Shown in pieces: positions 1-8,205 of a DNA stretch of 64,000 nt. Under the pieces are notes generated by a model, which was not told where the DNA came from, did not search any database, and saw only the letters and a program-made list of their open reading frames with translations. The translations under genes and the position numbers were made by a program. This stretch comes from Lachnospiraceae bacterium. Its GTDB lineage: Bacteria; Bacillota; Clostridia; Lachnospirales; Lachnospiraceae. The stretch covers positions 115,355 through 179,354 of the forward strand of contig SVFF01000005.1 of assembly GCA_015057005.1 (NCBI GenBank), in the 5' to 3' direction. The stretch's first letter is position 1. Each line of letters begins with the position of its first letter.

Positions 1-2
1 AT

Positions 3-1115
3 AGTGACCAGAAATATGATCAGCAGAATGATCAACGGAAGGTCATGCAGAAAAAAGACGGCGCAATCCTGGTGACCGGTGCCACCGGCTTTTTCGGAGC
101 ACATCTGGTGAAGGCACTGTTGGATAAAGAACGCAGTAAAATTATCTGCCTGATGCGTGACGGAGATGAGAAACGTCTGCAGGATTGTCTGGCATGGTAT
201 TTCGGTCAAGGACTGTTAAGTTCGGTTGGAGATCGTTTGGAAGTTGTCAATGGAGATCTGGCCCTGATACAGTTGGGCATGACTAAGAAGAATTATAAAC
301 GCTTGGCTGAACAGGTTGGGGAAATCTATCATTGTGCGGCAGATGTACGTCACTACGCAGCGGATCAGGGAGCCTACCTGAATACAAACGTGAGAGGAAC
401 TGCGCGTATGCTGGAGTTGGCAGAAGCAGCAGGAGCCCGTTTCTATCATATGTCCACCTGCAGTGTCAGCGGAGAACTGTTGAAAGACGGCAGCGGACCG
501 GCTGATTATACCGAAAAGGATTATGATATCGGTCAGATCTGGGAAGATAATATTTATGTGAAGAGTAAATTCCAGGCTGAAGGCCTGGTGATGGAGGCTG
601 CAGAAAAGGGTCTTTATGCCAAGATCTTCCGATTGGGCAGACTGGTGGGAAGAGCCTCCGATGGTGTATTCCAAAAGAATCCTGAGACCAACGCCTTTTA
701 CCTGCTGATGAAGGCCTTTGCCAGCATTGGTGCAGCGCCTGAGTCTGCAGTGAAGGAAGCAATTGACCTGATGCCTGTTGATGTGGCTGTAGAGGAAGTG
801 CTGGCGCTCACGGACAGTAAGGATGCTGTCTACCACATAATGAGCCATATGCCACCCACATTGGAGGAAGTTTTGAAGGACCGGGCTGAGGGCATTCAGA
901 TTGTAAGAGATGAAGAATTTGCCCGGATCCTTGATACGAAAGCACCGGCGCTTGAGAGAGAGCTGGCCGGAGTATTGCAAAATCAGTGGCAGATCATGCG
1001 CACTAAGCATCCTGTCATCCGCGTTACCAACGAACTGACAATGAAGGCTTTGGGAGAGACTGGTTTTAAGCCGGATATTCCGGCACCCAAGCAGATACTG
1101 AAGGGATTTAACTGA
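3..1115 (+). CDS. Thioester reductase (SDR, NAD_binding_4 type), possibly 5' partial
   Basis: Probably reduces an acyl thioester held on a carrier protein to an aldehyde (or alcohol) with NAD(P)H. Numbering from the ATG at 45, the Rossmann motif VTGATGFFG lies at 10-18, and a YVKSK motif gives catalytic Tyr171 and Lys175. The family motifs YHCAADV, NVRGT, RLGRLVG and LMPVDVA follow, as in the R domains of carboxylic acid reductases and NRPSs. The frame has no stop back to the window edge, and the upstream codons read as a polar Gln/Asp/Lys-rich stretch. The GGAAGG before ATG 45 is only 2 nt away, so the protein may start outside the window or be the C-terminal domain of a larger enzyme. The stop overlaps the next start (TGATG). 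Fold and family are firm; the substrate is unknown. Confidence 0.8.
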   Translation, partial: SDQKYDQQNDQRKVMQKKDGAILVTGATGFFGAHLVKALLDKERSKIICLMRDGDEKRLQDCLAWYFGQGLLSSVGDRLEVVNGDLALIQLGMTKKNYKRLAEQVGEIYHCAADVRHYAADQGAYLNTNVRGTARMLELAEAAGARFYHMSTCSVSGELLKDGSGPADYTEKDYDIGQIWEDNIYVKSKFQAEGLVMEAAEKGLYAKIFRLGRLVGRASDGVFQKNPETNAFYLLMKAFASIGAAPESAVKEAIDLMPVDVAVEEVLALTDSKDAVYHIMSHMPPTLEEVLKDRAEGIQIVRDEEFARILDTKAPALERELAGVLQNQWQIMRTKHPVIRVTNELTMKALGETGFKPDIPAPKQILKGFN

Positions 1116-3001
1116 TGATTTCTAATTTATCACTGGCTATTTTTACCTGTGCCTTATTGATTATCTTAATATTTATCGGATGGAGCCTGAAAAACGAAAG
1201 AAAGCGTCCTTTGCTTCACAAGCTGTATCTTGCTTTGGTGCTGGCTTATGTCAGCTGGGTGATCCCCCTTATGTGTATGCGGCTGGTGGCACCGTCCAAC
1301 ACGGGAATGATGTTTTTCCTGGATTGTATGACAGCTCCCGGCGGGTCTCTTTGTTCTCCGATATATCTGTGTATTGCCGTGACTTTTGTGGAGGGCCATG
1401 AGCGGATGCAGAAATGGATGAAGTGGATGTTCCTGTTACCTTTTATCAACATTTTGGTCACCTGGACCAATCCGCTGCATCATCTCCAGTATGTGAAATT
1501 TTCGGTGGTGAGAAGCGAGATTGTATTCGGCCCTTATGTGTTGATCAGCGGTGCGATCAATTATTGTTTCCTGATCGCAGCTGTGGTTTACATGATCCGT
1601 TTTGTGCTGAAAAACAAGTCGGCTCTGTATTGGAAGCAGTGTATTTTGTTTACCCTGAGCGGTCTTTGTCCTCTGGCAATCAGTGCATATGCTACCTTCA
1701 GCGGCAAGGAAGTACCCATCACGGCAACCCCGCTGAGTTTCATGGTAACACTAGTCTTGAACGGTATAGCAATTTATATGCTGCATATGCTGGATATTAC
1801 CCCCATCGCTACCAGGCATATCCTGGATGCCATTTCCGATGGTTATCTGGTGCTCAGCGACAGCGGATTGGTCTTAAGTTACAATAAAAGTTTTGGCACC
1901 CTGATCGCCAATGAGTACGGTATTGTGGAGAACCGTCACCTGGGGGATTGTGTGAAACGGGAGGATGGAAGTCAGAAGACGGTAGTGTACAATATGCTCA
2001 CCGCCATTGAGTCCAGCAGACAGGATGGAACCCTTATTTCCTACGAGCAGGCTATCACCTTTGAACGGGCCGGCAAAGTAAAGAAGAATTATTTCGTAGT
2101 GGATGTGTCACCCCTGGAGGTGAACGGGCAGATCGCCGGTTTCGCAGTTCTTTTTAAGGATATCACACAGCTGCGTGAGAGTATGCAAAAACTGCAGGAT
2201 AGCAGACAGCGTATGATGGAGCAGGAACGTCTGGCATTTCTGGGTCAGATGATCGGCGGACTTGCTCACAACTTAAAAACTCCTATTATGAGTATCTCCG
2301 GCTGCATTGTGGCGGCAGAAAATCTGGTGGAAGAGTGCGAGGACAGCCTTGCCGATCCTCAGGTTACAGAGGAGGATTTCAGGGAGATTTACGGCGAGAT
2401 CAGAGATTGGTTTGCCAAGGTCAAAGAATCTACTGCCTATATGTCTGATATTATCACAGCCATCAAAGGCCAGGCTGCTAATATCAATACGGATGAAAAG
2501 AGTACCTTCACTATTGAAGAAATGTTGAAGCGTAGTATGCTGTTGATGCGCCATGAACTTTTGAACAGCGGCTGCCGTATGAAACTTATATTTGATCAGA
2601 GTAAGGAGATTTCCCTGCAGGGAGATATCAACAATTTGATCCAGGTAGTGGACAACCTGTTGTCCAATGCCATTTATGCCCAGAAGCAGGTGGGCGGCGG
2701 AGAAATCGAGATTGAGATCAGCTATGATACCGAGAAACTGCACATTGCAGTAAAAGACAGCGGACCCGGTATCAGTCCCAGCATCAAAGATAAATTGTTC
2801 AAGACTATGGTCACCAGTAAGGGCACCATGGGTACCGGCCTGGGCTTGTATATTTCCAGTGCCGTTGTGAAGGGTAAATTCAACGGAAACATGTGGGTGC
2901 AGGACCGTCAGGGAGGCGGTTGTATATTCGGCATTTCTATTCCATTGGAACTGGTCCGTATCAGACCGGCAGTAAGCAGAAACGAGGATAGCAGAAGATG
3001 A
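1115..3001 (+). CDS. Sensor histidine kinase with N-terminal 7TM region and PAS domain
   Basis: Membrane sensor kinase of 628 aa. About seven hydrophobic segments fill residues 1-235 (7TM-HisK type input). A PAS-like domain follows at about 240-355, then a HisKA segment with His385 in the motif LAHNLKTPIMS, then an HATPase domain with the N box DNLLSNA, G1 DSGPGI and G2 GTGLGLYIS. The residue after the phospho-His is Asn, where most HisKA kinases carry Glu or Asp, so autokinase activity may differ from the norm. It overlaps the reductase by one base and the response regulator by four, so it is translationally coupled to both. The 7TM module is likely to sense a small or lipophilic ligand; that ligand being the product of the neighbouring enzymes is inference. 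Confidence 0.9.
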   Translation: MISNLSLAIFTCALLIILIFIGWSLKNERKRPLLHKLYLALVLAYVSWVIPLMCMRLVAPSNTGMMFFLDCMTAPGGSLCSPIYLCIAVTFVEGHERMQKWMKWMFLLPFINILVTWTNPLHHLQYVKFSVVRSEIVFGPYVLISGAINYCFLIAAVVYMIRFVLKNKSALYWKQCILFTLSGLCPLAISAYATFSGKEVPITATPLSFMVTLVLNGIAIYMLHMLDITPIATRHILDAISDGYLVLSDSGLVLSYNKSFGTLIANEYGIVENRHLGDCVKREDGSQKTVVYNMLTAIESSRQDGTLISYEQAITFERAGKVKKNYFVVDVSPLEVNGQIAGFAVLFKDITQLRESMQKLQDSRQRMMEQERLAFLGQMIGGLAHNLKTPIMSISGCIVAAENLVEECEDSLADPQVTEEDFREIYGEIRDWFAKVKESTAYMSDIITAIKGQAANINTDEKSTFTIEEMLKRSMLLMRHELLNSGCRMKLIFDQSKEISLQGDINNLIQVVDNLLSNAIYAQKQVGGGEIEIEISYDTEKLHIAVKDSGPGISPSIKDKLFKTMVTSKGTMGTGLGLYISSAVVKGKFNGNMWVQDRQGGGCIFGISIPLELVRIRPAVSRNEDSRR

Positions 3002-4059
3002 GAAGGAGTAAACAGGTAGTACAAAATCGCATATCTATTTTGACGGTGGATGATGATCCTATTATTACTTCCACAATCCAGGCATATTTTCAGCGTTCCG
3101 GTTATCAGGTGGATGTGGAAAATGATCCTACTGTTGCTATTGAGAGAATCCGTAACGGACAGTATGATATTATGCTTCTTGACTTTCTGATGACACCCAT
3201 CTGCGGTGACCGTGTGGTGGAAGAAATCCGTAAGTTTAACGAAGACCTCTATATCATCCTGCTGACCGGTCATAAGAGTATGGCTCCGCCCATAAAGACC
3301 ATCAGACAGCTGGATATTCAAGGTTATTATGAGAAGGATGACCGTTTTGACCAGTTGGAGCTTCTGGTAGAATCCTGTGTGAAATCCATCCGCCAGATGC
3401 GAACCATCAGAGAGTATCAGTCTCAGGTCCAGGAGCAGAATGAAAAGCTGACTGAGGCTTATATGCAGACTATTGAGACCCTGCGTTTCGTGGTAGAGAC
3501 CAGGGACAAAGAGACCAAAGGTCACTCCGAGCGAGTTTCCAGTCTGAGTACCGAATTAGCCAAAGAGATGGGACTTGACATGGAAGTGATAGACAGAATA
3601 CGTATTGCAGGCTTGTTCCATGATATCGGCAAAGTGGGTGTTCCTGATGCTGTGCTCCTGAAGAAGGGTCCATTGGATGAGGAAGAGTTTAAAGAAATCA
3701 AGATGCATCCCATTGGCGGAGAGAAAATGTTGGGCACTTATACCCCGTTTAAAGAGATGCTGCCCATAATAAGAGGTCATCATGAGAGATTTGACGGCAG
3801 AGGTTATCCGGATGGACTTGCCGGAGAGGATATCTGTCTGGGTGCCCGGATTATTGCGGTAGCAGATTCTTTTGATGCCATGATATCCAACCGTACCTAC
3901 AGAAAAGGCCTGGGCTTTGAGCGTACCATAGAAGAACTGAACCGAGGAAGAAATACCCAGTTTGACAGCCGGATCGTGGATGCCATGATGCGACTGATTG
4001 AAAAAATGGGCAGAGAAGACTTTGAAGCTGAATTTTGCGCTCATACGAAAGAGAATTAA
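2998..4059 (+). CDS. Response regulator with HD-GYP phosphodiesterase domain
   Basis: 353 aa. The receiver domain spans about 12-130, with acidic residues at 18-20 and phospho-acceptor Asp62 in LLDFLMTP. A coiled-coil-like linker (about 135-160) leads to a complete HD-GYP domain: His208-Asp209 in HDIGK, His261-His262, and the GYP signature at 269-271. Family members hydrolyse cyclic di-GMP to GMP or pGpG. There is no DNA-binding domain, so the output is probably a change in c-di-GMP rather than direct transcription control. The start overlaps the kinase stop by four bases (ATGA), which pairs it with that kinase. Receiver and HD-GYP assignments are firm; c-di-GMP as substrate is a family inference. 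Confidence 0.93.
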   Translation: MRRSKQVVQNRISILTVDDDPIITSTIQAYFQRSGYQVDVENDPTVAIERIRNGQYDIMLLDFLMTPICGDRVVEEIRKFNEDLYIILLTGHKSMAPPIKTIRQLDIQGYYEKDDRFDQLELLVESCVKSIRQMRTIREYQSQVQEQNEKLTEAYMQTIETLRFVVETRDKETKGHSERVSSLSTELAKEMGLDMEVIDRIRIAGLFHDIGKVGVPDAVLLKKGPLDEEEFKEIKMHPIGGEKMLGTYTPFKEMLPIIRGHHERFDGRGYPDGLAGEDICLGARIIAVADSFDAMISNRTYRKGLGFERTIEELNRGRNTQFDSRIVDAMMRLIEKMGREDFEAEFCAHTKEN

Positions 4060-4110
4060 TGACGTTTATGGCTGTTTCAGGATAATGTAAGCAAGAGTTA
4101 AGGAGTAGAC

Positions 4111-5760
4111 ATGAAGAAGTACCCTCTTAATGAAGTGGCGTATTATGCCCGTTTCCGGGATATGATAGATGACTTGGCGTTAAAATATGGGGATGATCCG
4201 GCTATTTCCTGGTTCACCAGAAAGCAGGAAGAAAAGGGAGTGTCCTACAATAAACTGCGGGATGATGTAAGATATTTGCAGGAAATGTTGGTGCAGATGG
4301 GGCTGGCAGGCAAGCATATCGCCATTGTAGGTGAGAACAGCTACGAATGGTTGGTGGTGTATTTTGCGGCCAACTACTGCGGCAGCGTGGCAGTCTGTAT
4401 TGATATTGAACAGCCTGATGATACGATACTGCAGATGTTGGAGATGGCAGATGTAAGTGCAGTCTTCCTGGCATCCTCTTATTTGGAAATCTGCAGCAGA
4501 TATGCCGGGCAGGAAGTAAATATGTTCCTGCTGTCGGGCAAGGGATCTCTTCCCACCGTACAGTCCCTGATAGAACAGGGAGAGGCAATCTGGAAGGAAG
4601 GCAGAGAGAACAGGGAAATCGATGGACAGGTAAAACCTGAGAATACTGCTGCCATTGTATTTACCTCCGGTACCACCAGCTATTCCAAGCCGGTCATGCT
4701 CAGCCAGTATGCCATCCTGACCAATGCTTCCGATGCGCTGGCAAATGTGCAGGTGGGCAGCAGGACTTTCACATCACTGCCTTTTTATCACACTTACGGA
4801 CTGACCTGTTCCGTGCTGTCAATGCTGATTCCCGGTACCCATTTGTACATCAATGGTAATCTTCGTACTGTGATGAGGGAATTGCAGCTGGCAAAACCCC
4901 ATACTCTTTTGACGGTTCCTTTGATGCTGGAGACTATTCACAGTAAGATTTGGCTCAGCGCGGAGGAAAATGGAAAGACGGAGGGTCTAAAGAAGCTTTT
5001 GAAACTGAAAAAGTGCCAGTTTGCCATTGGATTAAAAAAGAGCGGCAAGACTTTGGAGGCTATCCGTGAAAAGACGGTAGGCTCCATTGAACTGATCATT
5101 TGCGGCGGAGCCCATATGAGCTGCGAGATCATGGAAGAATTTATGTATATGGGAGTGACTGTGCTGCAGGGCTATGGAATTACAGAATGCGGTCCGCTGG
5201 TTAGTGTTAACCGCAACAAGGCCAATAGACTGGATTCCGTGGGGCTTGTGACTGCGCATTGTGAAGTGAAGATCGACGAGGGCGAGATTCTGGTGCGCGG
5301 CGCCAATCTGATGCAGGGATATTATAAGTGTCAGGAACTGACAGATGAAGTCATGAAAGACGGGTGGTTCTGCACAGGAGATATGGGAGAGATCGACAAG
5401 GACGGTTTCTTGTACATCACCGGCAGAAAGAAGAACTTGATCGTATTTAAGAATGGCAAAAAGGTATCACCCGAGAAGTTGGAAGAGAAATTAAAAAGTA
5501 TTTCACTGGTGCAGGATGTAATGGTGTATGGGGCGGCCAGCGGTGTGTCCACGGATGATGTGCAGATTGCGGCCAGTATATATCCCAGTCCTGAAAAGAC
5601 GGAGGGGATGACTTCCTACGAGATTCTGGAGCAGCTGCAGCGAGAGATTAACAGGATCAACGATGAGCTCCCTATTTATCAGCAGATTCAGATGGTCAAT
5701 ATCAGAGAGCAGGAGTTCTCCAAGACGGCACTGCAGAAGATTAAGCGCCACATGGCGTAA
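4111..5760 (+). CDS. Acyl-AMP ligase (ANL superfamily, FadD-like)
   Basis: 549 aa adenylate-forming enzyme. The phosphate loop is TSGTTSYSK (185-193), GYGITECGP lies at 354-362, TGD at 422-424, and the C-terminal catalytic Lys is probably Lys543 in TALQKIKR. The NGKKVSPEKLEE and GRKKNLI motifs resemble long-chain acyl-CoA and acyl-ACP ligases more than amino-acid adenylation domains, so a carboxylic or fatty acid is the likely substrate. It probably activates the acid as acyl-AMP and passes it to the carrier protein encoded 62 bp downstream. A 51-bp gap separates it from the response regulator on the same strand, with a GGAG ribosome site. No condensation domain is visible in the window. The exact acid cannot be told from the sequence. 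Confidence 0.88.
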   Translation: MKKYPLNEVAYYARFRDMIDDLALKYGDDPAISWFTRKQEEKGVSYNKLRDDVRYLQEMLVQMGLAGKHIAIVGENSYEWLVVYFAANYCGSVAVCIDIEQPDDTILQMLEMADVSAVFLASSYLEICSRYAGQEVNMFLLSGKGSLPTVQSLIEQGEAIWKEGRENREIDGQVKPENTAAIVFTSGTTSYSKPVMLSQYAILTNASDALANVQVGSRTFTSLPFYHTYGLTCSVLSMLIPGTHLYINGNLRTVMRELQLAKPHTLLTVPLMLETIHSKIWLSAEENGKTEGLKKLLKLKKCQFAIGLKKSGKTLEAIREKTVGSIELIICGGAHMSCEIMEEFMYMGVTVLQGYGITECGPLVSVNRNKANRLDSVGLVTAHCEVKIDEGEILVRGANLMQGYYKCQELTDEVMKDGWFCTGDMGEIDKDGFLYITGRKKNLIVFKNGKKVSPEKLEEKLKSISLVQDVMVYGAASGVSTDDVQIAASIYPSPEKTEGMTSYEILEQLQREINRINDELPIYQQIQMVNIREQEFSKTALQKIKRHMA

Positions 5761-5822
5761 CAGGCTGTAGGCCTACGAAAAAACAGGCTGCCGGCGGCAG
5801 AAAAGACGGAGATTGATATAAC

Positions 5823-6065
5823 ATGGAAGAAAAACTTTTTAAATTTATTCAGGATACGGTGGGAAGAGTCACCGGAAAAAGAGGTCTTGTGCCTGACACA
5901 GACTTTGTAAAGGATCTGGGGCTCAATTCCTTCGATATTATGAATGTGGTATGTGCCTTCGAGGAACATTTCGATGTGGAGATTCCCAATCGTGATGTGT
6001 GGCAGCTGCGCCAGGTGAAGGATGTTATTGAGTATATGATCCGCAAAGGAATTACGGATGTATGA
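5823..6065 (+). CDS. Acyl carrier protein
   Basis: 80 aa, acidic and helical, typical in length for a stand-alone carrier. The phosphopantetheine attachment site is Ser36 in DLGLNSFDIMNVV, followed by the usual EEHFDVEI stretch. It would carry the acyl group loaded by the upstream ligase and offer it to the thioester reductase. No fatty acid synthesis genes (fab) are nearby, so this is a dedicated rather than housekeeping carrier. Its stop overlaps the start of the phosphopantetheinyl transferase gene by four bases, which fits a need to activate this very protein. Confidence 0.93.
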   Translation: MEEKLFKFIQDTVGRVTGKRGLVPDTDFVKDLGLNSFDIMNVVCAFEEHFDVEIPNRDVWQLRQVKDVIEYMIRKGITDV

Positions 6066-6745
6066 CCCGGACAAGTGAGATTATGGTCTGTATTTTTAAG
6101 GCAGATGACGGCTTGAGCCGGGAGGAACGTTTGCTTTGGGCAGCGGAGCATTATTTTGGAAGTACGGCTGATACCATTCCTGCCAAGCGTGCGGAAGATG
6201 GGGAAAGGTCAGGTGTGCATGTGGAAAGGGAATTGTTACAGGTGGAAAAAACACCTCTGGGCAAGCCCTTTTTTCCGAAGTTTCCGCATCTTCATCTGTC
6301 CATCAGCCACAGCGGTACTTATTGGGTGTGTGCTTTGGCGCCGGTGGAAGTGGGAGTGGATATTCAGGAGCATACCATGAACCGCAGCGAGACCAGGCAG
6401 GAGGCCACGTCGCGCTTTGCTAAAATGGCCCGTCGTTTTTTCCATCCCGTGGAAGCAAAGTTTGTGGAAACAGAGAGCTTTTACCGCTTTTTCGGCGTCT
6501 GGGCTGCCAGGGAAAGCTACGTAAAATATACCGGGCAGGGGATAGACGCGTCGTTCTCTGAGCATTGTGTGATTCCGGAGGCAGAGGAGATGCAGCAACC
6601 GCTAAATACGCTGTTAGGACAAGAAAACGGGGTAAGCTGGCAGGCTCAGGGAGTCTGGTTTTGGGAGACTGTTTTTGAAGAAAATTACACGCTCTGTGTT
6701 TGTGCAGGGGAGGAGATGCCCTGCAGAGTAATTAGATGTTTTTAA
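6062..6745 (+). CDS. Sfp-type 4'-phosphopantetheinyl transferase
   Basis: 227 aa, the usual size for the Sfp/HetI/EntD class. It transfers phosphopantetheine from CoA to a carrier-protein serine. The magnesium-binding motif VGVDIQ has Asp100, and the second motif WAARESYVK has Glu151 and Lys155. The start overlaps the carrier gene by four bases, with AAGGA just upstream. Sfp-type enzymes typically serve secondary-metabolite carriers and carboxylic acid reductases, which supports reading this operon as a specialised pathway. A terminator follows directly. Confidence 0.93.
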   Translation: MTRTSEIMVCIFKADDGLSREERLLWAAEHYFGSTADTIPAKRAEDGERSGVHVERELLQVEKTPLGKPFFPKFPHLHLSISHSGTYWVCALAPVEVGVDIQEHTMNRSETRQEATSRFAKMARRFFHPVEAKFVETESFYRFFGVWAARESYVKYTGQGIDASFSEHCVIPEAEEMQQPLNTLLGQENGVSWQAQGVWFWETVFEENYTLCVCAGEEMPCRVIRCF

Positions 6746-6784
6746 AGGCACTTTCTGAAATTGGATCAGAAGGTGCTTTTTATA
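6746..6784 (+). terminator. Intrinsic terminator of the ligase/ACP/PPTase operon
   Basis: The arms GGCACTTTCTGA and TCAGAAGGTGC pair with one bulge over a short loop and are followed by a T run. It lies directly after the transferase stop and marks the right end of the operon. Confidence 0.85.
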
Positions 6785-6913
6785 GTTTCATTTTTGCATT
6801 TGACGCAGGAAAAATGTGTACAATAGTTGGGAAATGTGGTATATTAAATTGATCGGATGACAGCGCCGAGGGGATATTGTGCATGGAAGAAACGCCCCCG
6901 GAAAGGAAAATAG

Positions 6914-8131
6914 ATGAAGAGAATTTTTTTGATCGTATTGGATAGCTTTGGGATCGGTCAGATGCCGGATGCTGACGCTTACGGGGACGCAGGAGCGGAC
7001 ACCCTGCGAAGTGTGGCTTCCAGCCCTTGTTTTCATATGCCCAATATGGGAAAGCTGGGCTTGTTTCACATTGACGGCGTGAGAGATACAGCTTATGTTG
7101 CAGGCATACAGGGCAATCAGTCCGAAGCATATACACGGACCGATGATTTAAAAAGTGAAAAGATACAAAATGCAGAAGGCGCATACGCCAGACTGGCGGA
7201 GCGCTCCAAGGGAAAGGATACCACCATAGGGCATTGGGAGATCGCAGGCATTTGTTCTGAACATCCCCTGCCCACATATCCGCAAGGGTTCCCGGAGGAA
7301 GTAATGAAAGCTTTCTGTGAGAAGACAGGACGGGGATATTATTGTAATCTGCCCTATTCCGGCACGGAAGTGATCAAAGAATACGGTGAGGAGCATATGC
7401 GCACGGGTGACCTGATCGTATATACTTCCGCTGACAGCGTTTTTCAGATCGCAGCCCACGAGGAGATCGTTCCGGTGGAGCAGCTTTATGAATACTGCCG
7501 CATGGCCAGGGAGATCCTTCAGGGAGAACACGGTGTCGGACGCGTGATCGCACGCCCCTTTGTAGGAGAACCGGGTAACTTTACCAGAACCTCCCGCAGA
7601 CACGATTTCTCCATTCTGCCGCCTGAGACTACCATGCTGGACCAGCTTAAGGAAAACGGAAAAGCGGTGATTGCTGTTGGCAAGATCCAGGATATTTTTG
7701 CAGGAAAAGGAATTACAGAGTATGTATATACTTCCGGCAATGAGGATGGTATCAACCGTACTCTGGAATATATGGATAAGGATTTTGAAGGCCTGTGCTT
7801 TGTGAATCTGGTGGATTTTGATTCCGCATACGGCCACAGACGCGATATTGACGGCTATGCCAAAGCACTGTCCTATTTTGATGAGAGACTGCCGGAAATC
7901 CTTGGTAAAATGAGAGAAGAAGATGTGCTGATGATCACTGCCGACCACGGCTGCGATCCCGGATATACGGCTACCACGGACCATACCAGGGAATATGTAC
8001 CGTTCCTGATGTACGGTGATTCGGTAGAACCCGGCAACCGCGGAACGAAAGATACTTTTGCACATATCGGAGCCACAGTACTGGAATATTTCGGTATTAC
8101 CCCACAGTTTGAAGGACATCATTTGCTATGA
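6914..8131 (+). CDS. deoB: Phosphopentomutase
   Basis: 405 aa, full length for DeoB. It interconverts ribose (or deoxyribose) 1-phosphate and 5-phosphate in nucleoside salvage, in the cytoplasm, with two Mn ions. The N-terminal metal motif is VLDSFGIGQMPDA, and the alkaline-phosphatase-fold motifs TTIGHWEI, VNLVDFDSAYGHRRD, TADHGCDP and TDHTREYVP are all present. A GGAAAGG ribosome site precedes the ATG. No other deo gene is adjacent; it stands alone between two terminators or gaps. The assignment is secure. Confidence 0.97.
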   Translation: MKRIFLIVLDSFGIGQMPDADAYGDAGADTLRSVASSPCFHMPNMGKLGLFHIDGVRDTAYVAGIQGNQSEAYTRTDDLKSEKIQNAEGAYARLAERSKGKDTTIGHWEIAGICSEHPLPTYPQGFPEEVMKAFCEKTGRGYYCNLPYSGTEVIKEYGEEHMRTGDLIVYTSADSVFQIAAHEEIVPVEQLYEYCRMAREILQGEHGVGRVIARPFVGEPGNFTRTSRRHDFSILPPETTMLDQLKENGKAVIAVGKIQDIFAGKGITEYVYTSGNEDGINRTLEYMDKDFEGLCFVNLVDFDSAYGHRRDIDGYAKALSYFDERLPEILGKMREEDVLMITADHGCDPGYTATTDHTREYVPFLMYGDSVEPGNRGTKDTFAHIGATVLEYFGITPQFEGHHLL

Positions 8132-8205
8132 TGTTAAAGCAAAATTTATTTATATGATTAGATATACAGGCGTAATATTCAACCCCACATGGAGGAGACA
8201 AAAAA

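Noticed and set aside
216..1010. Minus-strand frame over the thioester reductase
   Set aside because: Antisense to a gene with clear Rossmann and YxxxK motifs; no ribosome site.
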